Assembly: GCA_021443825.1 (NCBI GenBank)
Contig: JABUTE010000156.1
Span: forward strand, 1 to 18,383
DNA from: Bacillota bacterium
Lineage (GTDB): Bacteria; Bacillota; Clostridia; Peptostreptococcales; Anaerovoracaceae
Length of the DNA stretch: 18,383 nucleotides
Direction: 5' to 3'
The translations under genes were made by a program, and so were the position numbers. Below the pieces are notes generated by a model that saw only the letters and a program-made list of their open reading frames with translations, searched no databases and was not told the DNA's origin. Positions 7,315 to 15,231 of the stretch are shown here, piece by piece; the first letter of the stretch is position 1, and each line of letters begins with the position of its first letter.

Positions 7315-7345
7315 GAGCCTTCCTTCGGGAAGGCCTCTTTTTTTG
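7315..7345 (+). terminator. Intrinsic terminator after the MATE gene
   Basis: CCTTCC (7318-7323), TTCG tetraloop, GGAAGG (7328-7333), extended by G-C at the base and a bulged GAG/CTC, then seven T (7338-7344). A classical UUCG-capped terminator six bases after the stop codon. Confidence 0.94.
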
Positions 7346-7373
7346 TATTTCTGATAATACTAATAATCACAAT

Positions 7374-7402
7374 TGGACAAGCCGCAGGAAATGTACTACA
7401 AT
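7374..7402 (+). promoter_or_regulatory. Promoter of the UroD-like gene
   Basis: TGGACA (-35, 7374-7379), 17-bp spacer, TACAAT (-10, 7397-7402): five of six consensus bases in each box. Predicted start is near 7409, giving a leader of about 58 bases that contains the hairpin at 7421-7436. Confidence 0.75.
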
Positions 7403-7420
7403 TTATGTATCTTAATTCAA

Positions 7421-7436
7421 CCGGAAACGCTTCCGG
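7421..7436 (+). repeat. Leader hairpin before the UroD-like gene
   Basis: CCGGAA, four-base loop ACGC, TTCCGG: a perfect 6-bp inverted repeat about 12 bases into the predicted transcript. It may stabilise the mRNA 5' end or be an operator; it does not cover the ribosome site at 7452-7458. Confidence 0.55.
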
Positions 7437-7466
7437 CAGGCACATTGTTCCAAAGGAGATGCCAAT

Positions 7467-8498
7467 ATGACAAGAAAAGAACGATTTGTAAAGTTTTTGA
7501 AGAACGAACCGGTCGACCGTGTTCCCGTCGCGTTTTTCCACCATTTCTGCGAGCCCAATGAATGGATGAAGGGGCTCGTCGATGAAGCTATTTTTCAGAA
7601 GAATATCGAAGGCCACAGGACAGCAAGAGCAAAATTCGAGCCCGATGTGGTCAAGGTCATGAACGACTCCTTGATGATCATGCCCGCAGGCTGCGAAAAC
7701 GTGAAGTGCGCCGCAGATCTGAGAAATATCACCCCGCCGAAGAAGGGCTCTGCCTGGTTCGAAAAGACCAGAGAGCTGACCTGCAAGGTCCTGGAGATCT
7801 ATCAGGATTCCGATGCACCAAAGTTCGTTACCGGCTTTTCCCCCATGATGATCCTTCGGATCGGCATCAGCGGCTTTGATCTCGGTCAGGCGGTAACCAG
7901 ATCCAATCTGGAGCTTTTCCTGGAAGAGGATCCCGACGCAGTGCTCTGTGCTCTGGATAATATCGGCGAAAGCGTTATGCAGCTCAACGAGATGCTGATC
8001 AAAGAGTGCGGCGCAGACGGCATCTATATGTCGGTCAACAACCAGGCCAACTATCTGCCTGACGAAATGTACAGAAAATATATCGCGCCCGGCGAAAAGA
8101 AGATGCTGGCCCATATGAATACCCTCAGCGACATGAATCTGCTGCACATCTGCGGTTATCACGGAAAGAGCAACAATCTGGAGCTGTATGCAGATTATGA
8201 GATGCCCGGCATCAACTGGGCTGTTTACGCAGACCGCATGACGCTGGCTGACGGCAAGAAGTTCTTCGGCGGAAAGCCTGTCTTCGGTGGCTTCTCCCAG
8301 GACGGTGTCATTTACACCGGCACCAAGGACGAGGTACAAAGAGAAGTCTGGAAGATCCTGGACGAGGCCGGTCAGGTCGGCATCATGATCGGCGATGACT
8401 GCACCGTTCCCAACGATATCGATGACAGCCGCTTCAACTGGGTCGTCGAGGCATGCGAAAAGTATGCCGAAGGAAAGGTCAAGCTGATCCACGTATAA
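7467..8498 (+). CDS. Uroporphyrinogen decarboxylase-fold protein, MtaA/CmuA-like (probable corrinoid methyltransferase relative)
   Basis: Protein of 343 residues in the uroporphyrinogen decarboxylase (URO-D) superfamily. It opens TRKERFVKFLKNEPVDRVPV, a typical start for this superfamily. The Arg-rich MRQAGR signature of true HemE is missing, so heme synthesis is unlikely. Instead it has H-x-C (HICG, H227 and C229) and a late Cys in GDDC (C312), matching the zinc site H-x-C...C of MtaA/MtbA/CmuA methylcobamide:thiol methyltransferases. The likely role is methyl transfer from a corrinoid protein or methylated substrate to a thiol, but the substrate is unknown and no corrinoid protein, activase or second methyltransferase gene lies beside it. 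The start ATG has AAAGGAG (7452-7458) at ideal spacing. It is monocistronic, with its own promoter and a very strong terminator. Confidence 0.85.
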   Translation: MTRKERFVKFLKNEPVDRVPVAFFHHFCEPNEWMKGLVDEAIFQKNIEGHRTARAKFEPDVVKVMNDSLMIMPAGCENVKCAADLRNITPPKKGSAWFEKTRELTCKVLEIYQDSDAPKFVTGFSPMMILRIGISGFDLGQAVTRSNLELFLEEDPDAVLCALDNIGESVMQLNEMLIKECGADGIYMSVNNQANYLPDEMYRKYIAPGEKKMLAHMNTLSDMNLLHICGYHGKSNNLELYADYEMPGINWAVYADRMTLADGKKFFGGKPVFGGFSQDGVIYTGTKDEVQREVWKILDEAGQVGIMIGDDCTVPNDIDDSRFNWVVEACEKYAEGKVKLIHV

Positions 8499-8540
8499 GA
8501 AACCGGCGGTCATCCGCCCGCTGCAAGATCAGAAACAGAA

Positions 8541-8573
8541 AACTGCAGGAGCCTGCGCTCCTGCAGTTTTTTT
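8541..8573 (+). terminator. Strong intrinsic terminator after the UroD-like gene
   Basis: An 11-bp perfect stem AACTGCAGGAG (8541-8551) with CTCCTGCAGTT (8558-8568), 6-base loop, and T8567-T8573. It isolates the UroD-like gene from the dcw cluster. Confidence 0.96.
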
Positions 8574-8575
8574 AT

Positions 8576-8597
8576 GCCCTTTTTTACGAAAGAGGGC
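8576..8597. repeat. Second hairpin directly after the terminator
   Basis: GCCCTTTTT (8576-8584), tetraloop TACG, AAAGAGGGC (8589-8597): nine pairs with one U-G, capped by a UNCG-type loop. It has no 3' T-tract on either strand, so it is not a second terminator by the usual rule. Confidence 0.6.
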
Positions 8598-8764
8598 GTG
8601 CGCAGGAGCAAGAAAGGTGGTACGAAGTGGAGTATAGCGTCTGTGAAGGAAAAACAAGGAAGAAATGTTCGCAGAACGTTGAAAATTTAAGGATTGTTAA
8701 GATCTATATCTCTTTGTGGTGACAAAAAAGTGGAATATCCATCCCATTTTTCATGCTAAAACCC
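8598..8764. other. Non-coding stretch upstream of the mraZ promoter
   Basis: No convincing gene is seen here; the gap between the UroD-like stop and the mraZ start is about 380 bases. What can be seen is a set of four GTGG motifs, all on the + strand: 8617-8620 and 8627-8630 (exactly 10 bp apart), 8716-8719 and 8730-8733. The last sits in AAAAAAGTGG. A TTGAAA at 8679-8684 has no good -10 partner. The stretch may hold extra MraZ sites. Confidence 0.5.
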
Positions 8765-8793
8765 TTGAATTAGGGTGCGAAATGGTTTATAGT
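8765..8793 (+). promoter_or_regulatory. Promoter of the mraZ (dcw) cluster with overlapping repeats
   Basis: TTGAAT (-35, 8765-8770), 17-bp spacer, TATAGT (-10, 8788-8793). Predicted start is near 8800, giving a leader of about 80 bases. Three GG-ending motifs at a 10-bp period (TAGGG 8771-8775, AATGG 8781-8785, AGTGG 8791-8795) cover the spacer and the -10 box. ACCCT/AGGGT (8761-8765, 8772-8776) is also a short inverted repeat across the -35. In studied bacteria MraZ binds direct repeats with a GTGG- or TGGG-like core near its own promoter, so autorepression is likely here. Confidence 0.75.
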
Positions 8794-8880
8794 GGAGTTG
8801 CTGAAAAAGGGCATTATTTTGTGTTCTCAAAAATCAGCGACTGTCACCGGAATCCGCAGCATGCAGGGAGAACGAACACC

Positions 8881-9312
8881 GTGCTCATGGGCGTTTATCA
8901 AAATTCCATAGATGCGAAGAACAGGGTCATCGTTCCCTCGAAGTTTCGTGATGAGCTGGGCTATAAGGCCGTGCTCTCCAGAGGTCTCGACAACTGCCTG
9001 GTGATCTATCCCATGCAGACCTGGGAAGAGCAGCAAAAGCAGCTGAGCGGTCTTCCCAAATCCGATCCGCAGGCGAGAGCCTATCTGCGCTATATCTACT
9101 CCAACGCAGTGGAATGCGAGATCGACAAGCAGGGCAGAACGGTCATTCCCCTCAACCTGCGCCAGGCCGCCGGCATCGAAAAGGAGCTGGTCACCATCGG
9201 CATGATGGACCGCGTCGAGATCTGGGCAAAAGAGGTCTACGAAAGCGACGGGCAGGGCGGCATGCTGGATGCGGAAGAATTCAAGAGCTTCAGCTCCAGA
9301 TATCAGGTATAA
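8881..9312 (+). CDS. mraZ: Transcriptional regulator MraZ
   Basis: Conserved first gene of dcw clusters, a ring-forming DNA-binding protein with two SpoVT-AbrB half-folds that represses the cluster in studied species. I place the start at GTG 8881: it gives MLMGVYQNSIDAKNR, matching Bacillus MFMGEYQ-type N-termini, the length becomes 143 residues, and AGGGAG (8865-8870) sits 10 bases upstream. The ATG at 8887 would leave a 16-base gap, and the still longer open frame from 8716 would run through the promoter. The two D-x-K-x-R elements are IDAKNRVIVPSKFR and IDKQGRTVIPLNLR, one per repeat. rsmH begins three bases after the stop, so the two are cotranscribed. Confidence 0.94.
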   Translation: MLMGVYQNSIDAKNRVIVPSKFRDELGYKAVLSRGLDNCLVIYPMQTWEEQQKQLSGLPKSDPQARAYLRYIYSNAVECEIDKQGRTVIPLNLRQAAGIEKELVTIGMMDRVEIWAKEVYESDGQGGMLDAEEFKSFSSRYQV

Positions 9313-9315
9313 GCC

Positions 9316-10251
9316 ATGGAATTTTCACACATCCCCGTTCTTTATGAACCCGTGCTGCAGTATCTGGACATGCAGCCCGGCCAGGTGTTTGCAGACGGTA
9401 CTCTGGGCGGCGGTGGTCATTCCCTCGGCATCGCCGGATGTATCGGCGCTGCCGGCACCCTCATCGGGATCGATCGCGACAAGGATGCGCTGGCTGCAGC
9501 AGGCAGCCGGCTGGCAGAATGCCCGTGCACCAAGCATTTCGTGCAGAGCAACTACTCCGATATCAAGTCGATCCTCGCCCAATTGGGCATTCCCGCCCTT
9601 GACGGCGCGCTGCTGGACATCGGCGTATCGTCCTTTCAGCTGGATAATCCGGAAAGAGGCTTTTCCTATATGCAGGATGCTCCGCTGGATATGCGCATGA
9701 ATACCGACGACGGCTTTACCGCGGCTGACTTGGTCAACGGCTACAGCAAAGAAGAGCTGATCCGCGTGATCCGCGACTACGGCGAAGAGCGCTGGGCTGC
9801 AAGGATCGCGGAATTTATCGTAAAAGAAAGGCAGCAGACATCTTTTACGACCACATTTCAACTGGTCGACGTGATCAAGAGGGCCATTCCCTCCTCTGCA
9901 AGACGCGACGGCCCCCATCCCGCCAAACGGACCTTTCAGGCGCTGCGCATCGAAGTCAACGATGAGCTGGGGCAGCTGACCGAAGCCGTAGAGGCGTATA
10001 CCGATGTGCTCGCTCCCGGCGGAAGACTTGCCATCATCACCTTCCACTCGCTGGAAGACCGGATCGTAAAGGAATACTTCCGCAAGCGGCTGAAGCCCTG
10101 CACCTGTCCTCCTGATTTTCCGGTCTGCGTCTGCGGAAAGAAAACGGATATCAGGCAGATCACACGAAAACCGGTCGAAGCAGATCAAAACGAATTGGAC
10201 GTAAACCCCAGAGCAAGAAGTGCCAAGCTCCGGGTGATCGAGAAGCTATAG
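9316..10251 (+). CDS. rsmH: 16S rRNA (cytosine(1402)-N4)-methyltransferase RsmH (MraW)
   Basis: SAM-dependent enzyme that methylates N4 of C1402 in 16S rRNA, in the ribosomal P site. It has 311 residues, the usual length. N-terminal HIPVLYEPVL is a family hallmark. The SAM motif ADGTLGGGGHS is at residues 26-36, and IGIDRD follows. Further family signatures are LLDIGVSSFQLD, ERGFSYMQDAPLDMRM, HPAKRTFQALRIEVN and IITFHSLEDRIVKEYF. A Cys cluster (CTCPPDFPVCVCGK) occurs in the C-terminal part, as in many orthologues. The ATG lies three bases after the mraZ stop with no strong separate ribosome site, so coupling is likely. Confidence 0.97.
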   Translation: MEFSHIPVLYEPVLQYLDMQPGQVFADGTLGGGGHSLGIAGCIGAAGTLIGIDRDKDALAAAGSRLAECPCTKHFVQSNYSDIKSILAQLGIPALDGALLDIGVSSFQLDNPERGFSYMQDAPLDMRMNTDDGFTAADLVNGYSKEELIRVIRDYGEERWAARIAEFIVKERQQTSFTTTFQLVDVIKRAIPSSARRDGPHPAKRTFQALRIEVNDELGQLTEAVEAYTDVLAPGGRLAIITFHSLEDRIVKEYFRKRLKPCTCPPDFPVCVCGKKTDIRQITRKPVEADQNELDVNPRARSAKLRVIEKL

Positions 10252-10274
10252 CAGCAGGAGAAACAAAAAACTCT

Positions 10275-10607
10275 ATGAGTCTGACCCTCAAGGATAAAAT
10301 CAGAATACTTTTTGCGCTTTGCCTCGTCGGCGTTCTGATGCTCACGGTGGTGACCATCAAGGGCTACAGTAGCCGGCTTCAGTACGAGATCAACACCGCG
10401 GAAAAGAAGATCCAGGAATGCGAGCGACAGATCCAGGAGCTGGAGGTCCAGATCCGAAGCGCCAACAACATCAACAATCTGGAGGCAAGAGCTTTGGAAA
10501 TGGGACTCATCTATCCTGATTTTGATCAGATCGTCTATCTGCAGGGCAGCAGGGAGGCCTCTTCCGAGCTGGCACTGGCATTGAAGGAAACGGTCTTCGG
10601 TCATTAA
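10275..10607 (+). CDS. ftsL: FtsL-like septum protein (small bitopic coiled-coil protein)
   Basis: Protein of 110 residues with the layout of FtsL/DivIC-type septum proteins: a short cytoplasmic tail, one membrane helix (about residues 10-28), then an extracytoplasmic heptad-rich coiled coil (about 35-70, SSRLQYEINTAEKKIQECER...). It ends in the typical block NNLEARALEMGLIYPDFDQIVYL. In studied bacteria FtsL joins DivIC/FtsB and DivIB/FtsQ to activate FtsW and its PBP at the septum. Primary sequence in this family is poorly conserved, so the gene name rests on shape and on position between rsmH and a class B PBP. AGGAG (10256-10260) lies a rather long 14 bases before the ATG. Confidence 0.85.
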   Translation: MSLTLKDKIRILFALCLVGVLMLTVVTIKGYSSRLQYEINTAEKKIQECERQIQELEVQIRSANNINNLEARALEMGLIYPDFDQIVYLQGSREASSELALALKETVFGH

Positions 10608-10608
10608 C

Positions 10609-12750
10609 ATGCGAAAACGACGGCGTCCCGATCCAATGACGCCGTTTTTTAATCGGGCTATGAACGAACAGACGACACCGAAAAAGAAGAGAAAAACACA
10701 TCGCACCAGCATGGATAACCGCAAACGCCTGCTGGTGATTTTTGCTGTATTCAGCATTGCATTTTTCGGCCTCTCTCTGAGGGTGGGCTGGCATCAGATC
10801 ATCGACGGAGATGAGCTGACCCTGCGTGCGAAAAACCAGCAGATCAAGGATTCCGTCGTCGCCGCCACCAGAGGCAATATTCTGGACCGCAACGGCAATA
10901 AGCTGGCCATCAGCACCACCACCTACACCCTCTGGGTGCGGCCCGACAGCGTAAAAAACAACGGCAAGACCGATGAAGAAAAAATGGTCAATGCCGAAGT
11001 GGAGGCCATGACTCTGGCGGAGATCCTTCAGATGGATTACGAAGAGGTGAAGGAACTGATCACTTCGGATAAGAAGCTGGTGAAGGTGGCGAAAAAGCTG
11101 CCGCTGGATGTGGGGGAACAGATCCGGGAAGCCAATCTTTCGGGAATCGAACTGATCGAAACGGCTACCAGAAGCTATCCCCTCAACGCCTTTGCCAGCC
11201 AGATCCTGGGCACGGTAAACGACGACAATGTGGGCAATACCGGGTTGGAGCGCTATTATAACCAGTACCTGTCCGGGCAGAACGGACGGTGGATCACCAC
11301 CAAAGACAACCGTTCCAATACCCTTTCCTACGGAACCAATAAATACTATGCCCCGGAGGATGGCTACGATCTGGTGCTGACCCTGGATCAGAATATCCAG
11401 TATATCGTTGAGCAGAAGATCGCCGAAGGGCTGATCAGCTGCCAGGCAGAACGGGTCATGTGCCTGATGATGGACCCCAAAACCGGCGAGATCCTCGCCA
11501 TGGCGCAGACCAACGAATTCGATCCCAACAATGCGAGAGAGCCTATGGAGCAGGATAAGGAAGCCTTCGCCGCCATGACAAGCGACGAGAAGGTGGCTTA
11601 CTGGAACCGTAACTGGCGCAGCTTTTGCATCAGCGATGTTTACGAGCCCGGCTCCACCTTCAAGCTGATCACCACCTCTCTTTCGCTGGACCACGGAGCC
11701 ACCTACATGGGTGAATGGTTCTATTGCCCAGGCTCCACCACTGTGGCGGGAACCACCCTCCACTGCTGGAACTGGCCCAAGGCCCACGGAAACGAGACCC
11801 TGGCACAGGCGGTGCAGAATTCCTGCAATGTGACCATGATCACCCTGGTGCAGCGGCTTGGTAAAAAGCTGTATTACGAAGGTCTTTCGTCCTTTGGTAT
11901 CGACCAGAAGACGGGGGTAGACTTTCCCGGAGAGGGCAGCAATATCATCCAGTCCAAAGACAGCAGCGGCCCTGTTGAGCTGGCGACCATGTCGTACGGA
12001 CAGGGCATCGCGGTAACGCCCATCAGCATCGCGACAGCGGTCAGCTCCATCGCCAACGAAGGAAAGCTGATGACGCCCCATTTTCTGAAAGAGCTGCGAG
12101 ACAGCGACGGAACGGTCGTCGAGACCTATGAGCCGGTGGTAAAAAGCGTTACCGTATCGGCGCAGACAGCCTCCGACATGCTGACGATCATGGAATCTGT
12201 TGTCAATGAGGGCGGCGCCGGAACGGCGAAGATCGCCGGCTACCGCATCGGCGGAAAGACGGGAACGGCCAACAAGCCGGAGGCGGGCGGCTATTCCGCG
12301 ACCGATCTGTACGGCTCTTTTATCGGCGTCGCTCCGGTGGATGATCCGCAGATCGTTTGCCTTGTGATCGTCGATACGCCCCGCAACGGAAAATACGGAA
12401 GCACCACCGCGGCTCCCATCGCAAAAGAGATCCTCAACGAGACCCTGCATTATCTGGACATTCAGCCGGAATATACAAAAGAGGAATTGAAGCAGATCAA
12501 TTCCGAAAAGACCACGGTGCCCGATGTGGTGGGGCTGAGCATGGAGGATGCCATCGGAACCGTCGCCGGCAAAGAGCTTTCCTGGAAGATCGCTCCCGAT
12601 ATGGAGAGCACCGAGAACATGGTCGTCGTAGGCCAGTTTCCGCAGGCGGGGGAGTATGTCAGCAAAAATTCCATCGTAACGCTGTATTATGAGTTTGAAT
12701 CGGTTCCTGTCGATCAGCCCGAAGAAAACGACGAGACGATTATCGATTAA
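10609..12750 (+). CDS. Class B penicillin-binding protein (FtsI/SpoVD type) with C-terminal PASTA domain
   Basis: Peptidoglycan DD-transpeptidase, likely partner of FtsW in septal or spore-wall synthesis. It has 713 residues from ATG 10609. A basic cytoplasmic tail is followed by a membrane helix (about 39-58), the PBP dimerisation domain starting near RGNILDRNGNKLA, and the transpeptidase domain with S349 (STFK), S405 (SCN) and K550 (KTG). One PASTA domain ends the protein (about residues 630-705, VPDVVGLSMEDAIG...). PASTA plus position fits SpoVD or PBP2B; I leave the symbol empty because the two cannot be separated here. The start is uncertain: ATG 10609 lies one base after the ftsL stop but has no good ribosome site; ATG 10660 (residue 18) is an in-frame alternative, also without one. 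A terminator-like hairpin lies between them. Confidence 0.93.
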   Translation: MRKRRRPDPMTPFFNRAMNEQTTPKKKRKTHRTSMDNRKRLLVIFAVFSIAFFGLSLRVGWHQIIDGDELTLRAKNQQIKDSVVAATRGNILDRNGNKLAISTTTYTLWVRPDSVKNNGKTDEEKMVNAEVEAMTLAEILQMDYEEVKELITSDKKLVKVAKKLPLDVGEQIREANLSGIELIETATRSYPLNAFASQILGTVNDDNVGNTGLERYYNQYLSGQNGRWITTKDNRSNTLSYGTNKYYAPEDGYDLVLTLDQNIQYIVEQKIAEGLISCQAERVMCLMMDPKTGEILAMAQTNEFDPNNAREPMEQDKEAFAAMTSDEKVAYWNRNWRSFCISDVYEPGSTFKLITTSLSLDHGATYMGEWFYCPGSTTVAGTTLHCWNWPKAHGNETLAQAVQNSCNVTMITLVQRLGKKLYYEGLSSFGIDQKTGVDFPGEGSNIIQSKDSSGPVELATMSYGQGIAVTPISIATAVSSIANEGKLMTPHFLKELRDSDGTVVETYEPVVKSVTVSAQTASDMLTIMESVVNEGGAGTAKIAGYRIGGKTGTANKPEAGGYSATDLYGSFIGVAPVDDPQIVCLVIVDTPRNGKYGSTTAAPIAKEILNETLHYLDIQPEYTKEELKQINSEKTTVPDVVGLSMEDAIGTVAGKELSWKIAPDMESTENMVVVGQFPQAGEYVSKNSIVTLYYEFESVPVDQPEENDETIID
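10619..10650 (+). terminator. Terminator-like hairpin at the ftsL/PBP junction
   Basis: ACGGCGTC (10620-10627) pairs perfectly with GACGCCGT (10638-10645), 10-base loop, followed by T10645-T10650. Four A (10614-10617) upstream can pair with the T-tract. By shape it is an intrinsic terminator, but it lies inside the PBP frame if translation begins at 10609. It may be an attenuator within the dcw operon or a coincidence of coding sequence. Confidence 0.45.
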
Positions 12751-12759
12751 GGGGAAAAC

Positions 12760-14166
12760 ATGAGAGAAACATCTGTTGCGTTTCTTGCGCAGGCCTGCGG
12801 CGCAAAGCTGCTGGGCTGCAGCAGCCTGATGATCACAGGGGTAAAGATCGATTCCAGAGAGGTCTGCCCCGGCGACCTTTTCGTTGCCGTAAAGGGGCCC
12901 AATAATGACGGGCACCGTTTCCTGAACGCTGCCTATGAGCAGGGCGCCAGAGCCTTTCTCGTATCCGATGAGGATGCGGCAGAGGAATTCTTAAACACCC
13001 GCGAAGACGCCGCCATCGTGCTGACGGATAATACCGAATATGCCTTTGAAATGATGGCGAAGGGCTATCTGGATCAGTTCGAGCTGATCCGCATCGCTGT
13101 TTCCGGGTCCACGGGAAAGACCTCCACAAAGGCGCTGACCGCAGCTGTAATGGCAGCAAAGTACAGAACGGTCTGCAGCCAGAAGAATTACAATACCCAT
13201 CTGGGCATCGCCATGACCTGCTTTCTTGCCGATGAGACCACCCAGGCCATCGTCATCGAAATGGGCATGGACCGCAAAGATGAGCTGCTGGAATACTGCA
13301 GGTGGGTACGTCCTCATGCAGCGCTTCTGACCAATGTGGGCGTCGTTCACATGGAATATATCGGAAGCCGCGAGGGCATCGCCGACGAGAAGCTGAAGAT
13401 CACCCGGTTTCTTACGCAGGAGCAGCCGCTGGTCTACAACTGCGACAGCCCGTTCCTGAATAAAGAAGAGATCGTAAAGCGCACCGGCGGAAACTTCCGC
13501 CTCGTCGCCGCAGGCGAAGGGGAGGAAGCCCTGGTAAAGCTGAGCGGCGCGAAGGAAAAGGGTGCGGAAGGCATCTGCTTCGATCTTACGGCAGACGGCA
13601 TCTGCCAGCATTTCGAGCTGCCCTTCCTGGGGCTGCACAATGCACACAACGGCGCCCTTGCCGCAGCCATGGGGCTGCAGTTCGGCATCTCTCTTGCCAT
13701 GGCGGCAGAGGCCATGCCGAAGGCCTCGATGGAAGGAAAACGCCTCGAAGTCAGCCGCATCGGTGACGCCTATATGATCGACGACAGCTACAATGCCAAT
13801 CCCGATTCTCTGGCATCGGCACTGCGCACCCTGATGAGCCTTCAGGCAAAGCGCCGGATCACCGTCATCTCGCAGATGCGCGAGCTGGGCGATGCGGAAG
13901 AAGAAAGCCACATCATGATCGGAAAACTGGCCTGCGATCTGGGCATCGATTTTGTTGTTGCAATCGGCGCCTGCAGGGAATATTATGCTGAGGGTATTTA
14001 TCGTTCCCAGGGAACCTCGACCTTTCTCAGCTTCGAGGATATGGAATCGGCAAAGGAGGCTCTGGTCTCGCTGATCCGCAAGGAAGATGCGGTGCTGGTC
14101 AAGGGCTCCTTCTCCACCGGGATCTGCAAGCTGGCAGCCGCTTTGAAGGAACATTACGCAAAATAA
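12760..14166 (+). CDS. murF: UDP-N-acetylmuramoyl-tripeptide--D-alanyl-D-alanine ligase MurF
   Basis: Cytoplasmic ATP-dependent ligase that adds D-Ala-D-Ala to UDP-MurNAc-tripeptide, the last soluble step before MraY. It has 468 residues, slightly above the usual 450 or so. The N-terminal substrate domain has ITGVKIDSREVCPGDLFVAV. The ATP loop is GSTGKTSTK from residue 116, followed by NYNTHLG, EMGMDRKDEL and LTNVGVVHMEYIGS. The C-terminal domain carries DDSYNANPDS from residue 341, which separates MurF from MurE. AAGGGGAA sits just before the ATG, nine bases after the PBP stop. It uses the product of MurE, whose gene is not in this window, and D-Ala-D-Ala from Ddl. Confidence 0.96.
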   Translation: MRETSVAFLAQACGAKLLGCSSLMITGVKIDSREVCPGDLFVAVKGPNNDGHRFLNAAYEQGARAFLVSDEDAAEEFLNTREDAAIVLTDNTEYAFEMMAKGYLDQFELIRIAVSGSTGKTSTKALTAAVMAAKYRTVCSQKNYNTHLGIAMTCFLADETTQAIVIEMGMDRKDELLEYCRWVRPHAALLTNVGVVHMEYIGSREGIADEKLKITRFLTQEQPLVYNCDSPFLNKEEIVKRTGGNFRLVAAGEGEEALVKLSGAKEKGAEGICFDLTADGICQHFELPFLGLHNAHNGALAAAMGLQFGISLAMAAEAMPKASMEGKRLEVSRIGDAYMIDDSYNANPDSLASALRTLMSLQAKRRITVISQMRELGDAEEESHIMIGKLACDLGIDFVVAIGACREYYAEGIYRSQGTSTFLSFEDMESAKEALVSLIRKEDAVLVKGSFSTGICKLAAALKEHYAK

Positions 14167-14187
14167 CGATCGGAGGCATATACATCC

Positions 14188-15216
<1,029 letters not shown>

Positions 15217-15231
15217 CAAAGGAGCTCTATC

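Noticed and set aside
8667..8677. GTTCGCAGAAC as a possible LexA-type site
   Set aside because: The arms are in the wrong order for the Gram-positive SOS box (GAAC-N4-GTTC) and only four bases long.
8679..8708. Second mraZ promoter with TTGAAA
   Set aside because: No acceptable -10 lies at 16-18 bp; the best, TCTATA, matches only three of six bases.
8716..8880. N-terminal extension of the MraZ frame
   Set aside because: It covers the mraZ promoter and does not resemble MraZ; the family start is at GTG 8881.
10507..12915. Very long open frame (about 800 codons) on the minus strand opposite the PBP gene
   Set aside because: It is opposite a complete, well-recognised protein; the translation looks low in complexity and matches no known family to my reading. 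A similar long frame lies opposite hslVU (1260-2993). Both follow from codon bias.
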